Assembly: GCF_022458985.1 (NCBI RefSeq)
Contig: NC_061783.1
Location: 11,770,913-11,834,912 of the forward strand
Origin: Mugil cephalus
Taxonomy: Eukaryota > Chordata > Actinopteri > Mugiliformes > Mugilidae
DNA length: 64,000 nucleotides
Reading direction: 5' to 3'
Below, one piece after another: positions 9,501 to 22,150 of the stretch; positions within the stretch are counted from its first letter, which is position 1; every line of letters starts with the position of its first letter. The notes beneath the pieces were generated by a model. It was not told the origin of the DNA. It saw only the letters and a program-made list of their open reading frames with translations, and ran no database searches. Position numbers and translations under genes: made by a program.

Positions 9501-12500
9501 ATGCAGCCAGGTAGGGTCATTCAGTGCATACAAGCTACCATTCTTATTCTTCTTCTGTAATTACGTTTGTTTGATGCATTCTCCATTTATAGGCGTTTCC
9601 AACAAAAGCCAGCTGTTTGATTCCCTAAAGGCGTATCTGAACAATAAGAAGAGATTACAACCTATTATAGGTCCGTAGCATCAAATCCCTATGTGTTTTT
9701 TTTTTTTTTTCAGTGTGCTTTGAAATAATCCGTTATTTTTCCGTACATTTAGGCCTGAGCAGCATCGTAGAATGTGTGAAGGTGGGAAGGCAGAACAGAG
9801 AAGCGTTGTACTTCTGTGAGGTGTGCGTGTGTCGGCTGAGTAGAGTCGACATGAGGAACCACATAGCGGGAAGTCTCCACAGATTCAACTACATTGTAAG
9901 CAGTACCGGAGAACGTGGCATGATGGCAAAATTGCGCCGCTTCAGACTGTGTTTTAACGGGTGATGCTTTGCCTGACAGAAAGCCCGACACCAGCATTTA
10001 GTGTCTGAATGGCAGGAGGACTCCGACCTGTCTAAGCTGGCGTGGCCTCTCATGGAGATGGCCAAGGTGCTCGAGGCGAGGGAGGGAGCGGGGGATGTAC
10101 AGGTTTGTCATTTTGAGTCTTCCTCTGCAGTTGCAAACCAATTTCTGAGTCTGTGGGAATGCTCATTTCTTCTACTTTTGAAGTTGTTCGAGGTCGATGA
10201 CGGCGTCTACCAGAGGATGGCAACACGCAGCGAAAATGACGGTGTGTGAATACTCGCTCGTTCAAAAAGAGCCCCTCCTTTCTCACCCGTGGACATGTCC
10301 ACGTTGTGTCTATTTACAAAAGCTGTCTTTCTCTCTGCAACACCACAGCTGTGACTCTGATAAATTTCTTAAGAGATGGTCAATCTGAGAGTCACCCAGA
10401 GCCGATCGCTACATCTTCACAGTCACAGAGGATTGTGCTGCTCGCACAGAACCAGCAGCGATGGTCAGAGAAACCCCTCAAGGCTGACATAAAACCGTTC
10501 AGCTTTCTTGACGACTATACAGGAACCAAGCCTTTGATTGGTGAGCACAAAGTTGGAACTAAATGATCGTTTTTCACCATTACCATTAATGCATGTGAGT
10601 GCTTTGACATATTCCGTAGTGGTCATTTAAAGGAATAGTTTGACTTTTACGTTGATACGTTAAAGCATGCGGTATTTGAATGAGCGTAACTCACAGTATT
10701 TCGCTCTGTTGATAAAATTCACCAGGAAGTTGTCTGGAAGACCTTCGTGACATCTCAAGGGTGTAACTAACTTCGTTTTTTACCAACAAATTCCTCCAAA
10801 CAACTCTTCCTTCCTCGCTCCTCGGTCTTGCGTCGCTCCCCAACCTGCAGTTGTCATTACCATAATGGCAGCTTTTTTTTTTCTCAGAAATCGCAACTTC
10901 CCAGTGTTCAGCCACACTTTTGTCCATCTGTGAGTTATGGTAATTCAAATATGGCAAGATTTTATTTTTTTTATGTTCAGGTCTTAAAGTGTTGAGGAAA
11001 AACACTTTTTCTTGCCAAGACTTCTATGAGAAGGCTTTATATAACTGTCTCATCTCCCTATTGGAATAAGAAAGGAAGACTTTATTTTAGAAAACAAATA
11101 TTATATTAAAAAAGCCACTTATACACATTTGCAACAGGTCTTGTCCGTGTGGTTGAGTGCAGAAGTGAAGATGGCTCGTCGTATTGCTTCTTATGCCACT
11201 GTTGCCGCATCAGATCCAACAAAAAGGACATCGTTGACCACCTAACCAGCTCTTCCCACCTCGTCAACTACTTGGTTAGCTCGTTGTGAATCAGTGATCA
11301 AGACCTCTACCTTACAGAGCACGAAGGGAACGTGCTTCGTGTGACTTAAATTGAAGGAGAATGTGTTTGTGTAGATGGAAACCCGTCCGGAGCAGGTGGA
11401 GTTAATGACTGAAGCTGATAACAAAGCTAACGAACCGCTTCTTCAATCACTGGCCAAGAACGTGGAGCAAGAGGAGGGCAGAGGACAGCTGAAGGTATCT
11501 CATTTTGTTTAGGGCACAAATTATGCATGGCCCCTGCAGTGCTTAAGCTTTACATTAAGCAACTAATTTTCCGCAACGCTCGTGCTTTCACACGTCCTTC
11601 AGTTTTTTGAACGTCTCACGTCTCCAGGTAGTAAAGGCACCAGAATCCCTCTGTGCGCTTCTCACTGGCAAAAGTTACCACTGGTGTAAGTACAGATGAT
11701 TGTTTTGTTTCTGTGGCTATAAACCCTTCACCTCTTTTACTCCGACTCTGCTCTTGGGGTGTGACTCTGTGTGTAAGTACAACACTCTTGTCTTTTCACA
11801 TTACTATTATGTGACTCCATATCTTCAAAGGAAGGTGTAATTAATACTTGATGCACTAGACCCTGATGGATTTCTGCTTCAATTCAAGTAGTCAGCAAAA
11901 TATGTAGAATATATGTGTTTGCATTCAACTTGTTGTTTTGCTTACCTTTTTTCCATCTTCATTTGTAAGTATGTGTATTTGTGAAGTCTACCTCAGTTTA
12001 CTTTATCCTCCTCACAGTTTCAGTACTATCAACACAGATGTTTTTTTGGAATACACTGTTTTTTTGTATACCCCCCCGTGTTGTTTTTAATATTTTCCAG
12101 GTATCAAGATGCTGTGTGATGGATCAGCAAATACTAATATCCCAAAAAAGAGAATGGCTGTCAAAGGTGTGCGTCTTTGCAAACAACAGTTCACTTTCTC
12201 TTTTGATGATGAACTACAATTGTAATTTTATTTGTTTATGCTTTTTTGTCCAAGAGCCGAGTGTGAATGAGACTTCGGTTCGAGTCACGTCATCAAACAT
12301 GCGGCCAAGACTGACGAGAAATCAAAAGAAGAGGAACGCCAGAGCGAAGAGTACTGTGTTCAGCGTTAGCCTTCCTCTTAACAGACGTACACTGCTGCTG
12401 GAGAGGGCATCTTTCAGCATGGGCGGCTTCCCTGTGTCACCTGGACCACCTTCACCCAACTCTGAGTCTCAGTTAGTGGACTTTGAGTTAGACTGTGACA

Positions 12501-13441
12501 CTGGATCATTAGCAGCTAACAAAACTGAATGCGCTCCGGCATCTAAAACCTCACAGCTACAGCGATATCGCTACAGTGACGATGCAGGCGATGGTCAGTA
12601 CGTGCCAGAAAAAAACTTAAGAGTCACCCTGTTTCAAGATGTGAATGGTTGCGTCCGTAGTACTGACCAGTTAAGCCAGTCTGAAGACATAACGGGGACT
12701 AAAGACCATGAGGTGCAGGGGGAAATGAATGATACCAGAAAGTACAGCTCTCAAGAAATTAAGACATGGAGGAATGAAGACCTTCAGACACAAAATGAGG
12801 ACCTGTTGCCTACGCAGTGTCACTCTCAGGACTGGTCCTCTTATAATAAGGCTTTCTACACATATGAGGAGGGTTGCACGGAGCAGTGGTTCAATTCAAC
12901 AGCAAAGACTGATGTTGGAACAACAGTGGAAGAGTCGAGAGAAGAAAGTCACGGCGTCATGAGCTCAGATGCTGTTCAGCATTATAACCAACAACACCTC
13001 CACAATCAGTATATGCCAAGTAACAACACAAGTTCCCTGACGGGCGCTGTGGGGAATCATGGTTTGTCTGGTGAACTGTTGACTAATTTAAATGGGGTCA
13101 GGATGAACATACAGACTCACCCAGGAGGTCCCCTTGCTCAAAGTGGCAGCGTTATATTCCAGCCTGGAGCGCACTCACACACGGTGTACCCCAGTGACCA
13201 TGTCCAGACAGCTTCACAAAGTTATTGGACTCAATTTACAGCCTATCAAGCCGACCAAGTAGTCTCTGGGTACCCGTCTATCCCCAGCCACAATACTGGG
13301 AGTTGTACCGGTCAAGGTTTTTCCTGGATGAACCCCGACCAGAACTATCCTTATTCAGTTGGGACCAGGACGGAGTCGACTGCTTACAGCCAACCTGAGC
13401 AAGCTCTGTATTATGCAGCAAACTCTAATCTAAATTTCTGA
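9501..13441 (+). CDS. Gene B: uncharacterised protein with two matrin/U1-type C2H2 zinc fingers (11 coding exons, about 723 aa)
   Basis: Coding exons: 9501-9510, 9593-9670, 9753-9895, 9980-10102, 10184-10241, 10349-10540, 11138-11274, 11375-11494, 11628-11685, 12101-12166 and 12255-13441. All have AG acceptors and GT donors and the phases close to 724 codons including TGA. The first ATG (MQPG) follows an acceptor at 9477, so a spliced 5' leader or an upstream coding exon is possible. Residues 1-240 hold a duplicated module. Each copy has a PIIGL or PLIGL motif, then a finger (CEVC-x11-H-x5-H, and CHCC-x11-H-x5-H) ending NYI or NYL, then a helical segment and a linker. Fingers of this spacing commonly bind RNA or bind DNA weakly in the nucleus. 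The last exon (395 codons) is polar, apparently disordered, and Tyr/Gln/Ser-rich. It lies downstream of its relative gene A and about 1.2 kb before the RPRD1 gene. Function unknown; I know no symbol for it. Confidence 0.85.
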
Positions 13442-13776
13442 GTTTGTTTGGTTTCGTCAATCAAACTAGATGGTATAACTCCATTCGTGATTGCATGTGC
13501 AGTGATACTGAGGCTACAGGGACCTTCAAACCAAAATGTGTAATTTATACCTTTTGTTTTTCAAGTGAAGTTGAGAATCACAGTCGATGATACTAAGCAT
13601 CAAACTTTGGATAGCAGCTGGCTGTTATTGTTATACAAATTGTATTAGTCGACTCAGTCATCAAAGTAATTGTACATATCAAGTCTCAGTCGCTCTGATC
13701 TTTTGTTTTTTTGTCTTCTATTTCTTTTAAACCACCATGTCAGTGTTACTGCATTTATCATGTTCAACCTGTGCCT

Positions 13777-13918
13777 CAACCTCCTGAGACCCGAGCTACT
13801 GTTTGCAATGCATTTTTAATTTTCCAAGGTATTTGGGATTAGGAGGAACCAAGAAGTATAAAAACTAAGCATCTTTTTATAAAAAAACAAAACAAAAACA
13901 GGATGTAGTTTTTGAAAA

Positions 13919-13990
<72 letters not shown>

Positions 13991-14238
13991 TTTTTTGTCC
14001 TCTTGTGTCCTCACATGGACACAAGGATTATTTCACTGTATTTTACAATAAAGTCACCAATGTGTAACAAAATATAAAACTGTTTTTATTTACAGAAAAA
14101 GAATAGAAAAGTTAATAACCATAATTAAGTTTCAACCGTAGAATTTGATGAGGTTTTCTACCTTGTTCACTTTTGTCCCACGAGTGGCTGTTGAATGAAG
14201 ATGTCCCCATATAAGGACACGGGGTTCAGGAGGTTAAT
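13777..14238. mobile_element. Non-autonomous DNA transposon (MITE), piggyBac-like ends
   Basis: The left end (CAACCTCCTGAGACCC from 13778) and the right end (GGGTTCAGGAGGTTAA to 14237) are inverted repeats of about 16 bases. The right flank is TTAA and the left TCAA, consistent with a piggyBac TTAA target site with one change. The 460-bp interior has no ORF and contains a long A/TA/T hairpin. It lies in or just after the gene B 3' UTR and supplies AATAAA signals (e.g. 14048) that could end its transcript. Confidence 0.55.
13914..13996. repeat. A(n)(TA)n T(n) self-complementary tract
   Basis: About 22 A residues, then about 17 TA/AT dinucleotides, then about 24 T residues. The whole tract is a perfect palindrome by composition and would fold into one hairpin or cruciform. 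It sits inside the MITE. Confidence 0.93.
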
Positions 14239-14675
14239 AACAGGAAGGAAGAATGCACTGTATGTTTGCATGTATTATGTAAAGCAATATAGTAGCTTAT
14301 GTCATTAGTTAACGATATCTCTTTTTCTTTTTTTCTTTGTGGCGTGATAAAATTACGCGAGGTCAAATTCTAGGCCTGTGGCTTTTTTTTGCGGTAGTTG
14401 TAATTTCCGTCCGGCGTAAACGCAACATATCTACGGAAGCGCCTCTTGCAGACTGCTGCTGCAAGACAGACACCCCCCCCCCAACAACAACGTCGGTAGC
14501 TAGTTAGCACGAGCAACCAGTAATCAATGCAGCAAGGGTAGCGCATGGCATCAAATTTGGATGGAAAATAATTCCGGCAGAGGCAGATTAACTTGCTTTT
14601 GACGACACATCTGGGGGGAAACCTGAAAGCGTCCTCTCCCGGTGCCTCTCTCGACTCCCTCCTAATCTCGTCGAG
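14239..14675 (+). promoter_or_regulatory. Promoter and 5' UTR region of the RPRD1A-like gene
   Basis: Composition shifts to more GC and CpG (CCGTCCGGCGTAAACGC, CGGAAGCGCC near 14410-14450) just before the start codon at 14676, as expected of a housekeeping promoter. No TATA box is evident. Start site not defined. Confidence 0.4.
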
Positions 14676-17600
14676 ATGTCAGCTTTCTCCGAGGCTGCTT
14701 TAGAAAAGAAACTCTCCGAGCTTAGCAACTCCCAGCAAAGTGTGCAGACGTTGTCGCTGTGGCTTATCCACCACAGAAAACACTCGAAGACCATAGTCAA
14801 TGTTTGGTTCAACGAACTGAAGAAAGGTAAGGCTGCTCTGAGCTAGCTAGTCCCTCGGAGTAGACGTAGCTGACACGCTTCTTCTGCAGGGGACAGTCGT
14901 GTTAAATGTTGTAGCCGGATACTACACAGCTGGCTGCAGCTTTATTGTAAGATTAACGCCTTATTGACTTGCTAACGTATAACTTATTACACAATGGGCG
15001 TCTGCTAACGCTAGCCAACTTTACAGTGTTATCAGTTAACCGTGTTTGTGACTCTGCAGCGTTGTATTATAGTGAAGATAAGTTGTCTTTCTGTCCCCTA
15101 AGGTTTGACTAGTCGTCTTCACATGCAGATATTCTGTAAAGTGACCAAATCTCTAGTTGTGTGAACAGTGGTGTTAGTCAGTACTTTAACCCTACCCGTC
15201 GTGCAATGTATCGCGATACTTAAATGTTATCCGAGATTAATCCCTGGGTGCAGATATTACATTAAAGCTGCCACAAAGTAGGTACATTTAGTCAATAAAA
15301 GTTTCCTGACAAGCACCACGGTGGCAGTAGCAGACTTTATTTTGCGTCTACGATATGTGCTTAGTTGGATAATCCATATATAATAGCACTGCAGGCTCAC
15401 AGTTACCATGTGTTCTTATTAGATGCATACACAGCTCCCTTTAAATGCTAAACTATGCAGAATGAATTGATCTATGCTATGTGAGACATGTAAACTGTGT
15501 TACATGGAAGTAATTCATCTCTAACCCGCTAATACCTAGACGAGTAGCTGTGAGTATTTTGGGTTGCAGTTTGATGTGACTGCATTTGTATCTAATAATG
15601 ATGCACACACTGCATCTCTGGGGTGTTAGTCGGCAACCTAATGATATCTCAAGTGATTGTTGTATTTTGGGACATTGTCTGAGGACTGTAAGTAGAGTTC
15701 AGTCAGTGTTAATAGCGGTGGGAATAGAGATGGCCGTCTCCGGAGCATTGCTCTCACCCTTAGTGTTGGCTGTGACCAGTCCAACAGCAACATTAGTCCA
15801 TGAGATGACGCCTGCCCTGAAATTCAGTCCAGTGCTTTGCTTTAAAAAAAAAGGTATGATATGATCATGTTATCGGTAAATCTGCTGATGCTCCAGAACA
15901 GGCTCCACATTAATCAAAAATATCTAAATATGAGTTGAGTTAACTCTGCAAGGACATTGTTATTAATTATATATATATTTAATTTATATATATATTTTAC
16001 CCCCCTTGGGGGGTGCAGATATGTACACTCCTTAGACAGTTTAATAGGTACGCTAGTGAAAACAAATACAGTGTAATATGACAGTCCTGCGCTAAATCCT
16101 AGTTTTGTGGCTGTTATAATTTTCAGTTTATGTTAAAAAAAGCATCAGAAATGTTACTATTTTTAACTAATCCTAAATACTGTGACCTTCGTTTATGAAG
16201 TTAACATTTAGTGCAGAACTGTTAAATCAGAATGCATTTGTTTTCATCAGTGAACCTAATGAACTGTGGTTAGTCTACCATTACTTCTATATTTGTGCCT
16301 TAAAGTAACTTTTAGGTAGATAAAACCCCAAGAGAGTTCACGTAGTTACTGTTTTTGTCTAAAGTGTCAGGCAGAGCGAGTTAACCTGTTAACTTTTAAT
16401 GAATCCAAAGTACTCGAGCTTAAGTGAGGGTTTATTCAGAAAAGAGAAAATAAGTAGATGTAGCACAGCCCACTAATGAGGAAAAACATATATCCACATT
16501 TAAAAATGTAATGTCTTACATACACACACGGTACAAACTCTCTGAGCACCACATTCACATACCGTTAAGAACTGCTTCTTCTTTTTTCAACACCTGTCTG
16601 TAATCACGGCTGTATAATTCCACTGAATCATGTCTATAAACACCTACCCTAACTCATGGAGCTTATCTGTGGATAAACGGAAGAATAAACCATGCGATTT
16701 AAAGGTTGTACGTGTGTGTTTGTTCTCAGCTGTGACTCATTGCTGTTATTCAAGAGTTAAAATACAATAGTTTCTGCTATGTAAGTCGCATTCAGATCAC
16801 CTTGTAACATGGGTCCTTTTGTTTTTATTTTAATGCACGCAGCTCAGGTATCACGCAAGCTGACCTTCCTTTACTTGGCCAATGACGTCATTCAGAACAG
16901 CAAGAGGAAAGGACCAGAGTTCACCCAGGACTTTGTGCCGGTCATCGTCGATGCATTCAAACATGTGTCCAGGTGAGATCAGAGTTACAGGGTCACGATA
17001 CGAAAATAAATAGAGGAGCATTTAGTCAGATTTTGACTCGTCGAGGGGACATACTCGCGGTCCATTCATTTGCCAGTTCATTAGGAACACTAGTGAAAAC
17101 ATGCATTCTAATATAACAGTCCTGCACTAAATCTAAGTTTCACAAAGGTTATGGTATTCAAGATTTGTTTAAAATAACTGAGAGCTGTTGCTTCATCTTC
17201 GTTTTCAGTTTAGAGCTGTAACGTGTTGTATTGACACATATTTCTATTATTTTGTCAACCACAATTTCATCAGTGGGCTAGTCTGAATAATTCAATCCAG
17301 TTTAACAGCACCACAAACTACATCCTCCACAATGATCATATGGTTGAATCACTACCTTCCTGATGCTGTTTCAACATAACCTGATCATTATAACGGTCAT
17401 AAAACAGGGTTTAGTGCAGGGCTGCCATGTTAATTTGTCTTCACCGCAGCTACAATAAATCAAGTTCCTGTGTTGTTTTGAGTTTAACGGAGTAAGTGAA
17501 AGTGTACGTGCTCTTGTGTGTGCGTCTCCAGAGAGGGCGAGGAGGGCTGTAAGAAACAGCTGGGTCGGGTTTTGTCCATCTGGCAGGAGAGAGCGGTTTA

Positions 17601-20457
17601 TGAGAACAACCTCCTGGATCAGCTCTCACAAGTCCTATGTAAGTCTGAAGCTGTAAAGCTGCTGTGTGGTTTATTGCATCGAGTGCACACTTTTTCTTTT
17701 CAGCCAGTAAAGCGAACCGCTTTTATTTCAAACCCTAGATGGAGAAAAGAAGGCTAAGAAGAGGTCGTATGAAGAAATCCAACCAGATGACGAGGGCTTC
17801 GCTTCTCAGAGCTCCCCAGCTGAACCTCCACAGGTACAAAAAGTTCTGCTATAAAAATTCATGAAATTCTACTTTTTTAGCAGCACAGACGATTGATGTG
17901 TTTTATGATCAATGTACAGTTAATACAACTCTCTATTTTAATATATATCTATCTCTCTGCTGCTGTGACATGTTGTGACACGTATCATGTGTACATGTTG
18001 TCTCCTGTCCCCGCTTCCTGTCCCTGCCTGCACCTCAGACGGCCGAGTTAATTCGAGCTCTGCAGGAGCTGGAGAACGCAGCCTCTGGCGACTCAGTGTT
18101 ACGTCAGCGCATCTCCTCCCTCCCTGCTGAGGTGCAGGACACATCACTGCTTCACAGGATCACAGGTAGGAGGCAGAAATACAAAGTACTTCTGTGCACT
18201 GTATGTATTACCCACATCCCAGACCCACGGTTCACCAGAACATCTTATATAATAATGACACGTTCTTAGTGGGTAGCACAGCGAAGCTGAAGGTAATCTA
18301 GGAAATCAGGGTTTGCATCTTTGTGTGAGCAAATACCTCCTCTCCTTAAGTGCCCTTCATGTTATTGGTTTTCTATTTATTTACACTGGACCCTTGTCAA
18401 ATTCGTACCAGTATCATCTGATCCAGACAACAAAGGGATTTTACCAGTTTGTATTCATTCAAAGCCTGTAAACCATTGATGAAGTTAACTGTAGGACACT
18501 CAGGACTTACTTGGTTACAGTCAGTCTCTGATAATACAGTAGCCGTTGACATTGTGTTAGGACCGATTGATAACTTACTGGCCCTCAGCTGAACTCTCCA
18601 GAGTGACCATGTTTAAGCTCTGCTCCCTCCCCTTCCTGTGCCTTCTGTACTGTAGATAAAGAATCAGGGGAGCGTCTTTCCCGGCTGGTGGAGGAGGCCT
18701 GCATGCTGCTAGCAGACTACAGCGGCCGCCTGGCGGCAGAGATCGACGACAGGAGGCAGCTCACGCGCACACTCATGGTCTTCCTGCAGAGCCAGAAGGA
18801 CGGCTTGGCCCAGAATGAGCAGAAACTTGAAGTGCGTGAATAACTTTTTTTTTCCTTTCAATCCTAATTCGTTTATATGTGTATGTCTTGCCTGCTTCAT
18901 CTTTCTCACAAGCATCTGTTTGTCAGTCCGTGTGCTTTTCAAAGACACGTTTTGTCATGTATTTCAGCATGCTGCATGCTTTCTGTTTTTGATGCACCGC
19001 CCTACTTCTTATAGTCCGATTGTTATGTCTTCTGTTGCTACAAACGTAAGAAAAACTCCACAATAGATGCAAACTGAACCTCCCAAGTGAGGTTTTTCAT
19101 AAAACAAGGACATTTCCTTGTCCTTTGAGGCTTTTTTCACTTAGCTCTTTTTACCCAGTGTGTACTGATCATAGGGTAAGTATCTACCATCCACCTTGAG
19201 TGTTTGATCACATAAAATTAAACTGAAGATGTTCTGGTTTTCTCATAGCCATGATTTCTTTGTTGTGACAATAACTGTCCAGATTTATCCACAGGATACC
19301 AAGAGGATAAAGGATCTAACTTCTCACTTCACTCAGTCAAGATATTTGTAATAAAAAAAAATGAAAATAAAAAATGAAACTGAATTTGTGAGTGCTTTTA
19401 TTTACCTGGAAGTTATTTACCTGGATGTTTTCAATTTCAAAGATGGTCCTGGTAGAGTGGAAGATGTTATTATAATGTTATTACATGACCAACAAAAACT
19501 AAAAGAAAGATCAACATTACAGGACTCTTTCTCTAAATTATTGATTAGTATTTTTCATTTAAAAATGAAATGATTAAAATGAACGTGTAACTGTGGCCTT
19601 AGGAAATGTGGTCTACTTGCACATTTCACCTACATGCATTAGTTGTCTGACAGTAATACAATAAACACATCTTACAACTGATATATGCAGCAAAACCAGT
19701 GCAAAAACAAAACATTTAACAGACACTTAAAATATAAGGAGTGAAAAATAGTTATGAATTAGATGCAGCCGTGTTCTTTGCTGTTTGAGTTGCATACACT
19801 GATAACATTTACTTTTAAACCTTGCCTTTTTTTTTCAGACGTGCACACTACAGATGTTAAACTTAGAGTTCTTCCTCTTTCAAATATTTTAAAACACAAT
19901 CAACAAAACTACATATTTGTTTAGTTTAATTTACCTTTAATGTGTTTTACACATGAAAATGTGGGAGTGTGTAGATAAATCTCATCATAAATTTAATTAT
20001 TTAAAATAGTAGAGAGCTGAGGGTGTTAGGAACTAAGAGCTTGAACATACTTGGAAAACAATCTCCTTTTACCCACAAATAAAGTGTTGTTTTCTAATTA
20101 AACTAATTGTAAGAGATAGCACATGTTTGATGGATGACTTTAGCCAAACACGTGTCACTAAACTTAAGTTAGATCTAAAGCTAACACCCAAGAAATATAC
20201 AGTAAAAAATAATATAGCCATATATTGAATTGTTATCTTCTGAATTTAAAAAAAAAAAAAATCACTGTCACTCATTCAGACTATACAGTGTCTGAGATTT
20301 TCTGTTCCTCTTTTTTTTTTTTTTTTTTTTTTAATTAATTTTTTTGTATCTTTTTTAGGAATACAAACGCAAACTGGCACGGGTGTCCCAGGTCCGGAAG
20401 GAGCTGCGGTCGCGTCTGAACAATCTCCCAGAAGGACTCTACAATTCTTCGAACTGA
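14676..20457 (+). CDS. rprd1a: RPRD1A-like regulator of nuclear pre-mRNA domain protein (7 coding exons, 294 aa)
   Basis: Exons: 14676-14826, 16843-16972, 17532-17638, 17739-17833, 18039-18165, 18656-18831 and 20359-20457; phases close to 295 codons. The N-terminus (MSAFSEAALEKKLSELSNSQ) and LTFLYLANDVIQNSKRKGPE are the hallmark of the RPRD1 CID domain (about residues 1-130), which binds the phosphorylated C-terminal domain of RNA polymerase II. A linker and a C-terminal coiled coil follow (ESGERLSRLVEEACMLLADY, EEYKRKLARVSQVRKELRSR). In the family, RPRD1 dimers bridge CTD repeats and help recruit the phosphatase RPAP2. The EACMLLADYSGRLAAEIDDR stretch is closer to RPRD1A than to RPRD1B. The protein ends NNLPEGLYNSSN, lacking the usual conserved LPNVTG...AGD tail of about 18 residues. 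A fish-specific duplicate is not excluded. It lies between the paralogous zinc-finger genes B and C. Confidence 0.93.
16025..16135 (+). repeat. Dispersed fish repeat, copy 1 (RPRD1 intron 1)
   Basis: The string AATAGGTACGCTAGTGAAAAC, then GTAATATGACAGTCCTGCGC and TAAATCCTAG, recurs in diverged form at 17078-17165. It looks like a short interspersed or MITE-type repeat whose family I cannot name. Confidence 0.6.
17075..17460. repeat. Dispersed fish repeat, copy 2, with an inverted end (RPRD1 intron 2)
   Basis: 17078-17165 matches copy 1 (ACTAGTGAAAACATGCATTC, AATATAACAGTCCTGCACTA). The complementary end GGTTTAGTGCAGGGCTGCCA appears at about 17407-17427, so the whole copy is about 380 bp with inverted termini, suggesting a non-autonomous DNA element. 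Confidence 0.55.
18832..20358. other. RPRD1 intron 6; AT-rich, nothing coding
   Basis: Last intron of the RPRD1A-like gene. Contains A-rich and T-rich tracts (20310-20332 is a T run just upstream of the acceptor). No gene or recognisable element seen. Confidence 0.6.
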
Positions 20458-21415
20458 CTGAAGCTACCTGTCTTCACCACATGCCCTCCTGCTACTGAAA
20501 CATCCCAGCCTGTCTCTTCGATACGTGGATCAGGGGCCTCGCCACAGTCCACTGTTCAGGACTTTGAAAAGAATCTCTTTGTTTTCCCTGTATGGTGACC
20601 TGTTTATCCTTTATCATCGGGAATGTCTTTATTTCTGTCGCTGAAGCTCATCTCTTAGACTAAAACACTGTAAATTAAGATTTGTAAAGATCGGAAACAG
20701 GTCTCTCATGCTTTGCCATCCCGACCCCCGCCATCTAACATTTACAGCTTTAAAGTGGTGTGGCTGATGCTGGTGTGATATTTTTGTATTTGCAGTGTCT
20801 CAAGATGCCGCACCAGATTATACCCATTTTGTGTGATCACTCATGATAATTTGCAGTGTTTACATTTGCTGTTCCTTGTACTGTTAACATTTGTCTTAGT
20901 TACAGTTTTTCCTTTGCAGTGATCGTTCAAGCTGAAAATCATTGATTTTATGCAGTGAGATCATTAGAAAACCAGGTTCCTCAAAGCAGCCTATGTATTA
21001 TTTTCATTAAGCTTTTTCTTAGTGAAAGAAGTGTGTAAATCATCTCTTGTATGTTTTCATGTTTGCATGTAAATACGGTGGAGTTATATCTGCTCATAAG
21101 TGCTTATGATTTGTATCTGTGCCGACATGGATGTGAAATGGTCACTCAAACAAATTACTGAGGTATCTCCTACCTCCTCTGGGCTGAAATAATCAGTGAA
21201 GTGAAGATGCAAGTTTTTTCTCCCCGTTATATTTATTGTATTGCTTCATAGTTTTATTCCTAAATCTCCTAAAGGCTGTGCTGATGCCTCCCACAGCTTG
21301 AGAAGTGCCCCATTTTCCAAAGCTGAAAGATGAAAAAAAGAACCGTTTGTCATTGTAAATATGAAGCAAATGCTTCTTAGAACCAAATAAACCAAATACA
21401 CAAATCTTTGCAGTC
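20458..21415 (+). other. 3' UTR of the RPRD1A-like gene with polyadenylation signal
   Basis: Non-coding sequence continuing from the stop codon. AATAAA at 21386-21391 is the most convincing distal signal. Extent is inferred from the signal only. Confidence 0.5.
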
Positions 21416-22150
21416 CTAAAGTGTGTGCCCATTCCTTGCAAGTAAGGCATGGCTGGCAAGCTAGCAGTCTCGTGGAGGAAGGTTTACCCATTCATCCTCT
21501 GTGACCCTTGATGCCTCGCTACGTTTTGAAGGCGACTATTAGTAGGCCTGTTGTAAGGCGGTAATTTATGTTTCTGCGTTGAGCAATGTCACTACTTGTA
21601 ACTACGCGCGGATGGTCTGTGCGTAGGTCAGCGCATAACTATAAATTAGCGTTAAGGCGGCGTGCATGGAGATGGCGTTTGTATCACACGGCTTAGTGGC
21701 GGCTTGCATGCCATAGTTCAGACGTACTTAGCACACGCAAACTTATAGTAAATGTCGAACATAGGTCGCCGCGGATCTCTTGTCTGTAGCACCAATCAGT
21801 CCCAATTAAATTCCACACGGACAGCGACTTTCACTTCCGGTATTTCACCCACCATACAGGAAGTACACATTAGCTCCATCCGTCCACTGAATGCGTACCC
21901 TTTAATACAGTTCTGGTGTAAACAGGCTTCCCACCACACAGCTGATGAAATAATAAAAGCACAACGACGCTAACTCTGTAGTCTTGGCAAAGAGTTAGTT
22001 TATGCGTTGCGTGTAAAGCAAAGCAACGATTAGCTAAGATAGCTTAGTTACATCCTCTTGCCAGTTGAGCAGTTGCTAAGCTGTTAGCAACCGAATCCCA
22101 GGAGGAGACGCTAGGCTAGGTAAGGCCGGGCAAGTCAAATACCTTCAGCC

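Noticed and set aside
11981-13441. Single 486-codon ORF as a gene start at 11981
   Set aside because: It reads through introns. The real exons at 12101-12166 and 12255-13441 have proper splice sites, and only the second stays in this frame; the N-terminal 90 residues are intronic.
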